From assembly GCA_035048485.1 (NCBI GenBank), contig CM068589.1, positions 1,043,001-1,107,000 of the forward strand: DNA of 64,000 bases, written 5' to 3'. Positions 12,300 to 24,500 of this stretch are shown piece after piece (position 1 is the stretch's first letter; the number at the start of each line of letters is the position of its first letter). The notes below the pieces were generated by a model that searched no databases, was not told where the DNA came from, and was given only the letters and a program-made list of their open reading frames with translations. Made by a program: the position numbers and the translations under genes. The stretch comes from Pteria penguin. Its lineage: Eukaryota > Mollusca > Bivalvia > Pterioida > Pteriidae.

Positions 12300-13440
12300 C
12301 ATATAATGGGGAAATAGGTCTCTCCTAGTAAACTATATCACAGGGAAATAGGTCTCTCCCAGCAAACTATACCACAGGGAAATAGGTCTCACCTAAAAAT
12401 TTATATCACAGGGAAATATTTCTTTTTGACCAAGCTGTATCACAGGGAAATAGTTTACTTCTAGCAAGCTATACCACAGGGAAATAGTTCTCTCCTAGCA
12501 AAATATATCACAGGGTAATAGTTCTAACCTAGCAAGCTATACCACAGGGAAATACCTCCCTCCTTGCAAACAGCATTTAGTATGTAATTATTTGACATAC
12601 TTTGCTTTTCAAAAGTAATCTTGTCTCGGGCTTATAAAGTCTAGTAATTCATCAGGGAAATATCCAGGGATTCTGAAGGGAAATGTCTAGGGATTCTGAA
12701 GGGAAATATCCAGGGATTCACTAGGGAAGTAATCAGAGATTCATCAGGGAAATGTCCAGGAATTCTGAAGGGAAATGCCCAGGGACTCCTAAGGGCTCAG
12801 ATTAGACTCTCCTGAATCCAGAGAGAACTTATAAACCTCCCAGTCCTTCAGATGTGTATAACAAATATTGACTGAAATATAACAGAGTAAGCATCATGTT
12901 ATCAGATTTGATTCTCCTGAATCCAGAGAGAACATATAAACCTCCCAGTCCTTCAGATATGTATAACAAATATTGACTGAAATATAACAGGGTAAGCATC
13001 ATGTTATCAGATTTGATTCTCCTGAATCCAGAGAGAACTTATAAACCTCCCAGTCCTTCAGATATGTATAACAAATATTGACTGAAATATAACAGAGTAA
13101 GCATCATGTTATCAGATTTGATTCTCCTGAATCCAGAGAGAACTTATAAACCTCCCAGTCCTTCAGATATGTATAACAAATATTGACTGAAATATAACAG
13201 AGTAAGCATCATGTTATCAGATTTGATTCTCCTGAATCCAGAGAGAACTTATAAACCTCGCAGTCCTTCAGATGTGTATAACAAATATTGACTGAAATAT
13301 AACAGAGTAAGCATCATGTTATCAGATTTGATTCTCCTGAATCCAGAGAGAACATATAAACCTCGCAGTCCTTCAGATGTGTATAACAAAATTTAATATT
13401 GACTGAAATATAACAGTAAGCATCATGTTATCAGAGGAGT
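12300..13440 (+). repeat. Three successive arrays: 34-bp, 26-bp and 105-bp units
   Basis: 12305-12562: CACAGGGAAATAGGTCTCTC with CTAGCAAACTATAT, eight copies. 12648-12795: GGGAAATGTCCAGGGATTCT with GAAG, six copies; both share GGGAAAT. 12797-13435: a 105-bp unit (TCTCCTGAATCCAGAGAGAA, CTTATAAACCTCCCAGTCCT, TCAGATATGTATAACAAATA, TTGACTGAAATATAACAGAG, TAAGCATCATGTTATCAGAT), six copies, over 95 percent alike. Confidence 0.93.
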
Positions 13441-14143
13441 TTAGCTACAATTTACTTTGACCATTAAAGTTACCTGATTCTTGTCAGCCATGCTAAATTC
13501 ACATAAATGAGCATGTATTTGTAAAGACAGGTTGAATATAAAGTGAATGATTTACTGCAGCATGGTGATATGTAGAATCTGAAATGTTAATGAAGACTCA
13601 TGATACACCTGAGAACTTTTTTGAGCACATCGACCTTAGATTTGTATGTATCATGCACTGTGTTTACACATAACTTGAATATTGCATGTTGGGTATGGCA
13701 CTTTTGTTCTATAGATAGATGGATAAATATATGGCATGTTATTATATCTGTATATATATATATATATATATACACATGTATGTTTGTCATTTGCATGTTG
13801 TCATATTTTTATTGTGACTCTTTACTTGCATCATTTAAAAAAATGGAAAAAATATTAGTAATAATAAATAAATAAACAGAAAAAATAGAAAATTCTTTTA
13901 GAAATTTAAGACATGATTATACCAAACTGTATATAGATCTGTGTATAAAGCATTGTGTATGTTTTGGATGATAATTCAGCCTTGGTCATGTATATTGATC
14001 GATCAGTGTTGTTTTATGTTTACATCAATCAAACTTATCTACTGGTCATGTAATGCAACAATTAGCCAGATGAAATATAGGCAGTGTGTTTCAGATAGTA
14101 TGTCTGGCTAAGGACTGAGATGTCATGGGTTTGATACTGATCA

Positions 14144-14363
14144 GGGGTCTTATTCACAAAGAAACTTAAGTCTAAGTGTAAAACCTGAGAACTAAAAAAG
14201 CATGTCCCATAACTCTAAGAACTAGTAGAAAGTTTTTCTGTGAATAGTATGCCTGATAATCACTTCACAGAGAAACTTTTGACTAATTTCTATATTTACA
14301 ACACATATTATTAAAGGTCTCAATTTCACACTTAGACTTAAGATTCTTTGTGAATAAGACACC
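14144..14363. mobile_element. MITE-like element, family 2
   Basis: About 220 bp with 36-bp terminal inverted repeats: GGGGTCTTATTCACAAAGAA and ACTTAAGTCTAAGTGT against the complement of ACACTTAGACTTAAGATTCT and TTGTGAATAAGACACC. The inner region has further short palindromes (CTGTGAATAG, TTCACAGAGAAAC). Only one copy is in the window. Confidence 0.85.
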
Positions 14364-15006
14364 AGGACTTGTTAGTAATTGTTATACAACAATAAGCTAA
14401 ACCAAACATTAAATCTTCAAATAAATGGGACTATGGTCTCTCACAGCTGGCCTTTCATCCCTGATTTGGGAATGGGACTAGGGCCAGTCATATTGGGTAA
14501 ATTAGCAACGTTTTCATCAAAAAGAAAAATCACACTTACAGTATTGACTCTGGTTTAATAGTAAGCAGTAATGCTGATTTTTCAATAAACTATGCAAAGA
14601 GACAATTTTATCACTCTAAAAGTTAAGAGAACCTTTTAATTTGGTATTAACTCACGGCTTTTGATACTAGTGACATGAAGTGAAATTTATGGACGAGGTA
14701 CCCTGATGGTGGTCTGTGTCACTCTCAGTGTGTCGTGGTATAAATTCATGGACTAGGTGCTCAGGTGGTGCTTTGTGTCTGTGACAATCTGGATGTGTGG
14801 AGGTAGAAATTCATGGACTAGATGGTGAGGTGGTGCGCCTTTCATAAATGTCCAAAAGTATACAGACAACATGTGTATATGGCAACGCTGTTCACCGAGA
14901 TAAATGTGACTTTTAATACTGTACAGAAAATGTCGCATTCTTACAATGTTAATATGTAATGATAATTACAATAGGTACTTCTAACCCTCCTCTCTCTCCA
15001 GCTTTA

Positions 15007-15362
15007 TCCCCCCCCCCCCCCACTTTCCTTTTCCTATGTATTCCCAATGAACATATCATTTACCTGTACTATTATTGATTAAGGCCCAGTGAAGTGAGCT
15101 CAATGACTATTGATCTTCAGAGACATGATTATCTAAACCAATCAAATGGAAGGAGCATCAGTTACTAACCAATCAGATTGGAGACATGTCAAAGCTTATG
15201 TACATCAATACTTAAGATATTACTTACCTGATATTATCTGTTTTAACAAAAAGTGCTGTCTTTGTAGTAGAATGAAATATCCAATGTTAAGTAAGAGGTA
15301 AGATTCATGTACATATATAATAAAGGAGGGTGGAGGGGGGGGAGGGGGGGGGTGGGGGTAGG
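15007..15362. repeat. C-tract and G-tract low-complexity pair
   Basis: A run of about 15 C at 15007-15022, and at 15328-15360 runs of G separated by single A or T bases (GGGTGGAGGGGGGGGAGG and onward). The G-rich strand has four or more G-runs, which could form a quadruplex. Confidence 0.8.
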
Positions 15363-15751
15363 AGACATTATTCTAAGATTCAGAATTTGTTGGAGGAGAG
15401 ATGTTCAACATTCAGAATTTATTGTTTCAAATTTTCAATATTCATAATATTTTTGTTTTAAATTCGCAAATATGCATAAAGATAACAATGTTTGACCCAT
15501 AAAAGAATGTGACATTCATAGAATGTATTATTTGGACATGAACAATGTTATGTTATTTGTTATCTGACCTTTGAAGTCCTCTCCACAGTCAAAACTTATT
15601 TCTAATGGGGAGATCATTTGTGGCATCATAAATACTATGTGTCAGTCTGAGTATAAAATAATACTGCTTGTATAGGTGAGGTGAGAGCTAAAAACTCTGA
15701 TGTTACAATTTATTCATACTTCCTACCATCAGTCTCCCTACAAACAACCTG

Positions 15752-17365
15752 TAGTACAGAGACTAGGTGATCTGAAGTACAGAGACTAGGTGATCTGAAG
15801 TACAGAGACTAGGTGATCTGTAGTACAGAGACTAGGTGATGTGTAGTACAGACTAGGTGATCTGTAGTACAGAGACTAGGTGATCCACAGAACAGAGACT
15901 AGGTGATCTGTAGTACAGAGACTAGGTGATCTGTAGTACAGAGACTAGGTGATCCATAGTACAGAGACTAGGTGATCTGTAGTACAGAGACTAGGTGATC
16001 TGTAGTACAGAGACTAGGTGAACTGTAGTACAGAGACTAGGTGATCCATGGTACAGAGACTAGGTGATGCGTAGTACAGAGACTAGGTGATCTGTAGTAC
16101 AGAGACTAGGTGATCTGTAGTACAGAGACTAGGTGATCCGTAGTACAGAGACTAGGTGATCCATAGTACAGAGACTAGGTGATCTGTAGTACAGAGACTA
16201 GGTGATCTGTAGTACAGAGACTAGGTGATCCGTAGTACAGAGACTAGGTGATCTGTAGTACAGAGACTAGGTGATCTGTAGTACAGAGACTAGGTGATCC
16301 GTAGTACAGAGACTAGGTGATCTGTAGTACAGAGACTAGGTGATCTGTAGTACAGAGACTAGGTGATACATAGTACAGAGACTAGGTGATCTTTAGTACA
16401 GAGACTAGGTGATCTGTAGTACAGAGACGAGGTGATCCATAGTACAGAGACTAGGTGATCTGTACTGCAGAGACTAGGTGATCTGTAGTACAGAGACTAG
16501 GTGAGTACAGAGACTAGGTGATCTTTAGTACAGAGACTAGGTGATCTGTAGTACAGAGATGAGGTGATCCATAGTAAAGAGACTAGGTGATCTGTATTAC
16601 AGAGACTAGGTGATCTGTAGTACAGAGACTAGGTGATCTGTAGTACAGAGACTAGGTGATCCATAGTACAGAGACAAGGTGATCTGTAGTACAGAGACTA
16701 GGTGATCTGTAGTACAGAGACTAGGTGATCCGTAGTACAGAGACTAGGTGATCTGTAGTACAGAGACTAGGTGATCTGTAGTACAGAGACTAGGTGATCT
16801 GTAGTACAGAGACGAGGTGATCCATAGTACAGAGACTAGGTGATCTGTACTGCAGAGACTAGGTGATCTGTAGTACAGAGACTAGGTGAGTACAGAGACT
16901 AGGTGATCTTTAGTACAGAGACTAGGTGATCTGTAGTACAGAGATGAGGTGATCTGTAGTACAGAGACTAGGTGATCTGTAGTACAGAGACTAGGTGATC
17001 CATAGTACAGAGACAAGGTGATCTGTAGTACAGAGACTAGGTGATCTGTAGTACAGAGTCCGTAGCACAGAGACTAGGTGATATGTAGTACAGAGACTAG
17101 GTGATCTGTAGTACAGAGACAAGGTGATCTGTAGTACAGAGACTAGGTGATCTGTAGTACAGAGACTAGGTGATCCATAGTACAGAGACTAGGTGATCCA
17201 TAGTACAGAGACTAGGTGATCTGTAGTACAGAGACTAGGTGATCTGTAGTACAGAGGCTAAGTGATCTGTAGTACAGAGACAAGGTGATTTATAGTACAG
17301 AGACAAGGTGATCTGTAGCACAGAGACTAGGTGATCCTTAGTGCAGAGGCTAGGTGATCATATAG
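15752..17365 (+). repeat. 23-bp minisatellite, about 70 copies
   Basis: The unit is GATCTGTAGTACAGAGACTA then GGT. Variants are GATCCATAG, GATCCGTAG, GACGAGG and GACAAGG. Several copies are truncated to GAGTACAGAG (16503 and 16889, each followed by the same downstream order GATCTTTAG), showing block duplication of about 386 bp. Confidence 0.95.
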
Positions 17366-18399
17366 TGAAAGTATTCAAGGACTTCTCCTGATTGAGGTCT
17401 AATCCACAAAATCTGTAGGCTACAGACAAGTACATCACAATCCTGCGTATGCATTATTATTTATTATTTGTTATTATTATTTTTTTTTTTGAGGAAGGGG
17501 GATTGGGAGGAGGGTGTTTAACATTCACAATATTATTTTGTTTTAAATTTTCATCATTCAGAATATTTTGTTCAATATATGGTCAGGAAGCTAGAAATAT
17601 GTTAAAATCCTGCATACACCTAGTGTTTATTTCTTTATTTTTTTTTTGGTGAGGAGGAATGTTCAACATTCACAATACTTTTTTTTAACATTCAATATTC
17701 GCAGTATTTTGTCCAATACCTGGACAAAAAACTAGAACTACCTGACGAACCTGTACACACAATATGTAGTAACAGACTTTTTCCCATTCTTAAATGATAA
17801 AATGGGCCACATGTAACAGAGAAACTGTGTAATGATAAAATGGGCCATATTTCAAAACATCCGTAAAAGTTTGTACGGCATTGCCTCTTACATCATGTGA
17901 TATCGGTAAACGGTTAGTCAGACAAAATGTAACCCCAAAAAAAACTGAATATGAAAAGTACATGTAGAAGATAAAATGATAATGGGATCTACTGCAATGA
18001 TGAATAATTGTCTCCTCCCGAGGGTGATTTATGATGTTTGATTGTAGTATAAAGCAGGGCAGAATAGCATTGTCTTATTCCAGAATGTGAGGTGACACAT
18101 GTAATCCATGTGTGTGCATTCATGCATGCCACCATGAAAAGATTCTGCCATGAACAGATTTTAATGGATTTGATGATTATTCATATCTTTCCAAATGTAT
18201 GTTTGCATTTTCTCTCTTTCAGTGAATTTTTGTGTGAGTATGCAATGTATAGTTCTTCTGCAGGCATTTTCACATAGGTACATAATAAATCCTTAAGTCA
18301 TTAAGCTTAAGGAAAAACTGACAATTCTTTGTGAAAATGCCTGCTGCTGTCTCTGGTGTGTCGCTACCTTTTATAGTCCAGAGTTTTTCTCTATTTAAG

Positions 18400-18559
18400 T
18401 GCCTCCATCAGCCGTCAGACCGTGTCCTCTCTATCGGATCGTGACCTTCATCGTGCACCAAGCACGGACATATACGATGAAATACCAGAGGTAATTGAGG
18501 AATATGACCTGGCTCCAGATTTCCAGAGAATACAGATCAGTGGTCCAGATACCAGTGGG
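18400..18559 (+). CDS. AMPD2: AMPD exon: N-terminal linker and start of conserved domain
   Basis: Reads [16 protein letters not shown] and continues to [14 protein letters not shown], matching the point where vertebrate AMPD2/3 read FQRVxISG before the conserved catalytic region. The donor is GGG then gtaaat at 18560. I chose the acceptor TTTAAG at 18398-18399 because it follows a T/C-rich tract; a second in-phase acceptor (ATCAG, exon start 18412) would shorten the product by four residues. The last 40 nt of this exon and its donor recur about five more times downstream. Confidence 0.85.
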
Positions 18560-21500
18560 GTAAATATTCTTTAGATCTCCAGAGAATCCAGGTCAGTGGT
18601 CCAGATACAAATGGGGTAAATATTCTTTATATCTAGATCTTCAGAGAATCTAGATTAGTGGTCCAGACACAAGTGTGGTAAATATTCTTTATATCTAAAT
18701 CTCCAGAGAATCCAGATCAGTGGTCCAGATACCAGTGCGGTAATTATTCTTTATAATGTAAATCTCCAGAGAATCCAGATCAGTGGTCCAGATACCAATG
18801 CAGTAATTATTCTTTATAATGTAAATGTCCAGAGAATCCAGATCAGTGGTCCAGATGTAAATCTCCAACCATTGGTAAGGGACTTTACTCCACAGAACTT
18901 CATTTCATATCTCTGAGCAAGCTTGATGTACATACAAGTGGGGTAATATATTGTCAGAATATTATGTATAAAGCATTCCATTCAGTGGTTGGGGATGACC
19001 TTGAAAAGAAAATCAGACTGCAGAGAATCAGACTGCAGAAAATCAAATTTTGTGAAGATTTAAGGAAATGACAGTGATGCAGATCTGTCCCTACATTTTG
19101 TTATTTATCAGATTTAAGTGTACACTGGCCTTGGATGGCGTGGAAAGTTTGATTGTCTGTATTTCTTGCTGTTTAATTAGAGATCTGGTGTAATAGGTAA
19201 CTTGAAGCTGCTTTTGTTGGTACAGATCTCGGCATCCAGCATTCACGGAAGGAGTTTGGTATGACACTGGGTGATGTTTGAGTGTTTGTTTCTCCCCTAA
19301 CACTTTCCACATCCACCATTACTAGCTGGATCTGAAGCATCATCATCACTGATCATGGCCTGTCATCAAAAATCATATTATTTATGCATTTTGTAATTTT
19401 CTCTTCATTGTCATGAAATGTTCCTACTAAATTTAGTCTCAGGTGTGACATGGATTTGGTGAAATTTTATACGGCTTTATTTTCTTATCTTTATTGCAAG
19501 ACCCTCCCCCCTATTATCCAGTGATCTTCCAGGAATCTTTCTAAGCATGTGACATCTATTTGTGTGTGTATATCACTGGATAAGAGAGAGAGATCATTAG
19601 CAGTATAGTGGCAATACCCACAAGGCAGAGCCTCATTGTGACTTCATAATAAAATCAGTACATGACAGGTGATTGATACATGACAGGTGATTTATGAGGA
19701 GATAATGAGTAGGTGTGACAACAGGTGTGTCATGGGATATTTAGTGTTTATTATCCTCTCATTACAGATAGCAACACACTATAATTTTAAGAGGGTATGT
19801 GATAAGTGAATTTTCTTGACGTATACGTGTGATTCAGACCTCAGTTACCGGTATCAGTTGATTGCAATTTAACTTCATTCATGTACCAAGGGTTATGGGC
19901 TCTTGGAAAAGATCACTCAAGTCATTTCTTAAAGATGAAGGTCACTGGGCAATAAGAACTTAAATACTGAAAAAAGGATTTATATCTTGGCCACAGTGCT
20001 GGTGCATTCTGCTTACACATAACCACTATCTATATATCATGGTGTGACATGAAATGCAATTATATATCAATATGTCTTTGAACTAAATTTGTGGAGATTT
20101 TACTTCCCCATCATTAAGCAGGGTATATGTTATGGTGCTATTTGTCCATTATCCTCCCAGTGTCATGTTTCCTGATCATGACTTTATTCGGTAACAGAGG
20201 CATGAGCAGTGTTGAAATTGATTACAGTGTTTCTCTCAAAAAGTGTAAGAGTGAATTTGACTTTATGCAGTCAAGCAGTTTTCAATATGGATGCAGATAT
20301 TACCCTGAAATTTCCTCACAAACTTCCTTTTGGAAAAGTAAAGGATTTAAATTAGGGGTGCACTATGACCTACATCAGAGCTAAGAGTTGGTCAAACAGT
20401 TTCTCAGATTTTTTTCTTTATGGATACAGGTATTGTGCTGAAATTGAGTTACAACCTTCTTCTAAGAGATATACATCAGTTCACTTGTCATCTGGATGGG
20501 CAAACTGTGACTTATTTTAGGGCTAAAAGCAAGTTAAGCAGTTTTCCAACCTTTTTTTCCATCATGGATACAGATATTGTGTGTCATCTTATTTGACAAG
20601 AGTTCGTGCCCTGTGTAGAAATTTGCCAGTCTTGGTATAATACAACATAGACACTGCTCTCGGGTTTTTTGCATCACCTATATAACATAAACAGTGCTGT
20701 AAGCAATCACTTTGTCTGTCTGTCTATCTGTCCGTATCTGTCTGATATATGTGGTACTAGTAAATAAAGTGTTACTTGGAACACAAAACTCTTTTGGTAG
20801 CAGATTCCCTATTTAAACATTTCATAAATCAGTTTGGGTGTTAATGAAATTGTATATATATATTACCTTTTCTTACTTTTGTTTTGTATGACAACAGGTG
20901 CCCCTGGTTGATCTTTTTTCTTACTTTCATTTTGTATGACAATAGGTGCCCCTGGCTGCATCTTTTTTCTTACTTTCGTTTTGTATGACAATAGGTGCCC
21001 CTGGCTGATCTTTTTTCGTACTTTCGTTTTGTATGACAACAGGTGCCCCTGGCTGATCTTTTTCTTATTTTCCTTTTGTATGACAACAGGTGCCCCTAGC
21101 TGATCTCCAGGAAGCATCTAAGAGTATGGTCCGAGCTTTGATGATTAGAGAGAAGTACATGGCTATGTCACATCAGACTTTCCCGAAGATTACAGCCCGC
21201 TTTCTGCAGAATCTGGAGGACAAAGAACATTTTCAAGGCATCATGGAAGGGTTTGGTACAGGAAAGAATGATCATAGCACTGAAGGTAAGGGGCCGGTGT
21301 ACTTCTTTGGATACATATAATGGGAAAAGATATAAAAACTTAAGAAGAAATGAAATGGTTAAATGCAGCAACAATAAACCCCCCCCCAACCCATTTACAG
21401 ATAAGATAATGGTTATTGTGTTGCCTGCAAAACATATAAATACTTAAGAAGCACTTTGTCTTGGCTTCTTGTCCATCTGACTGTCTACTAGTCACATCTC

Positions 21501-24500
21501 TCATAGTCCATCTGATTGTCTGTCTGTCACATTACTGTCTTAGTGTCTGGCTGTTACACTTGTCTGTCTGTCCATCAGGTTACTTATCCATCTGACTGTG
21601 TACTTGTCACTCTTGTCTGTCCATCTGATCATCTGCCTGTCACATTCCTGTTCATTTGACTATCTAGCTATTGCACCTCTGTCTGTCTGTCTATTTGATA
21701 GTTTGGCTGTCACATCTCTGTATATAATAATTTTGCAGGCAACACATTTATACCTATAATAGTACAGTTTAGTGTGATATAAAGTAATTCTTCTGAGTTT
21801 TGTGAAATTGGGAGAACAGAAAAAGTCAAATGGGATGGTGATGATTCTAAAGTAATAGCTAGGGATAAAGATCAAAAAGCACATTTATAGAAAACTCTAC
21901 AGTCTTGCCCATAGTAATATCAGCTCTAAGAACCTACCAAAAGAAATTTTTGTGGTGAACATCAGGTCCAAAAAAGATTTTATTTTCAATTTTGGTATGT
22001 TATATATGTCAATATTTAGCTCACCTGGGCTATACATTATACTCAGATGAGCAGTGCAGGCCCACGTGGGCTGTACACTATACTCAGATGAGCAGTGCAG
22101 GCCCACGTAGGCTTTTTGATTTCTGTCATGAATATCACGATAGTTGTAGACAATAAAACATCTTTAAAACTCTGATTGCATGTTGGCTTTGCTTTGATAA
22201 TGTGTTCTGTAGTCTTGGTAACCTTAGAAATGACCTTGACATGCTCTTTTTTTAGCTATGGACGATGTCATTAACTATTATGAACGCAGAGGTAACTCTC
22301 TTGGTGTTTGAGTGGTTGCTGTGAATTTTACCATTGATAAAATAACCATGGCAACCTTTGTGATTAACAAACTGCTTTGAGACATGAAACTTTATCTAGA
22401 TGTGACTAGATCTATACAAACAATACCTAGGCTAGGAGGGGATATTTCATGATGGCATTTTGTAATATAGGCTTTAAGTGTAGATGGGAAAATGCTTTAG
22501 TTAGAGCTGAATACCATTTTCCACTTTTATATATATATATATATATTTTTTTTTTTTCTTGTGGTCCCCCCTGTTTGTACCGAACTCTTTGATTGAGTGG
22601 ATATATAGCTCAGTAAATGAGGTGCTCTGCTCGTGACCGACGGGTCCCAGGTTCGATTATATCTGTGGGCACATCAGTGTTGTGTCTTTCAGATGATACA
22701 GTGAATAAATAATCGTGGATTGACATAAAACAATCAATGAAACAATTGATTATCGACTTAAGTTGATCGGTCAGTACTGGTCAGTATCTTAGCATTTACT
22801 TAAAATGATTCTCATGGAGAAAGGCGCCAGTTGATCCTGTGGTATCACACTGGATTTTTTACCTGTCCCAGCATCCAGTCTCCACTGTTGGAAAGGAACT
22901 TTTGGCCGGATTACGAAGCAGTTCCAGCTTTAGATTGGTGATAACCATCTGTCTGTTGTACTGTCCATCTGTGTCTGTGTGTAAACATTTTGGTTAAAGT
23001 TTCAGGTTGAAAAAAAACCCCGGCAACCTACAGGAGTATAGACATAATACATGACCAGAATTTTCAATTAATGCCATGACTTATGATCTACTGATCTTGA
23101 CCTTGAACTTTGACGTACTTTTAAGACACTTAAACTTTGGCTATATCTTTTGAATCAATAGGGATAGGGCTTTGATACTTCACACATAGGTTCTTTATTA
23201 TGTGCCCTTTCAATTGATACCATGACCTTTGACATTGTAACCTTGACCTTGTTTCGAATTTGCTTTGCAATATGGCCATATCGTCTTCAGCGGTGTCTTG
23301 TCTGAAGTAGTTTACTGTCTACAGTCTCCCTGACTTTGACACCAGACGCCATGCAGGTATTCCAACACTATGAAATAGCCTGGTATGGTATTGAGATATT
23401 AATATATTTTGATTATAACAGATAAATCAAGAAACCAAGTACTTATGATGCTCATCATAAAATACTGGTCGTAAATTGAAATATAATGAACGATATAAAG
23501 TGATTGACTTTTTTTTTTGGTTCTAATAACCTTTTTTTTCTCAGGGAGGGGGGGGGTACTCTGGGGCTTAGTTCCTGGTTAAATAGGATGACCTCCCTTA
23601 ATCTCCATCAAAGGTTGGTCATTTCATGTCACCTGTTAACACTAATTAAGCTGCAATCCTCTCACTAAGGGGTCTCGTTTACTAACTGCTAATCGCCACT
23701 TACTTTTTTGGAAAAACAAATTACTTCATAGAAAAAATAGGGGTAGAAGTGGTGTAACGTTAAATAACATGTCTATAATACTGTAAATCATTTACATTTC
23801 ATATGATTTTTTTCTCTATTTTCTCATTTTGGATAAACAATGTATTTACAAGTTTTAAAATTTCCTTAAAAGCCATATTCTAGTTGTGATTTAATGGATA
23901 AATGAAGGGTAGCAAGGATTTTGCTTTCGTGAGGAAAAATATGCGAAAAATGGAGTTCTCACAAATTATAGGTGTTTTACAGTATTTTCTTACCCTGGAA
24001 GTAATTCTAATGCACTACTAGTAATTTGTTTCTATGTTCCTTTACTTAATTAAAAAAATGAAAATATCTGATTGCTAGAAAGCTAGCAAAACAATCTCTA
24101 ACTGTTTCTGTTATAGCGACTGCCAGTGGGAAGCGCTATTAATGTATGCACTGAATGAAGGTGGCTTCCTCTGGGTACCCTAGCCACTTCCATCTCTGTT
24201 GAACAGTAACCACCATCGTATCTGTGAAATAACTCAGTTCTAGTTTGAAAGTATTATAATAAACGTCTGAAATGGTCACATTTGTGGACCCTTGTAAAGG
24301 TAGTAGGGATATCGATTAGTTATTGATTGATTAGTTATTGATTATGGTTACATCTGTGGACCCTTGTATTGGTGGTAGGGATATCGATTTAGATCTTGTA
24401 ATTTAGATAAAGAATTATTAACAATAAAGATTTGAAAACTTCTGTCTTTTGAAATTAAATATGAAGTAGGCTTGTATTGTGCCACAGTGTTCCTGAAGTA

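Larger units (their letters stand above)
11836..18399. other. Non-genic stretches between arrays upstream of exon 18400
   Basis: 11836-12300, 13440-14143, 14364-15750 and 17366-18399 hold AT-rich sequence, a (TA)n run at 13749-13772, and diverged copies of GATGTTCAACATTCA, CAATATT at 15402, 17515 and 17660. No exon with both splice sites and similarity was found. Confidence 0.6.

Noticed and set aside
15752..17365. CRISPR-like 23-bp repeats
   Set aside because: Head-to-tail units without spacers.
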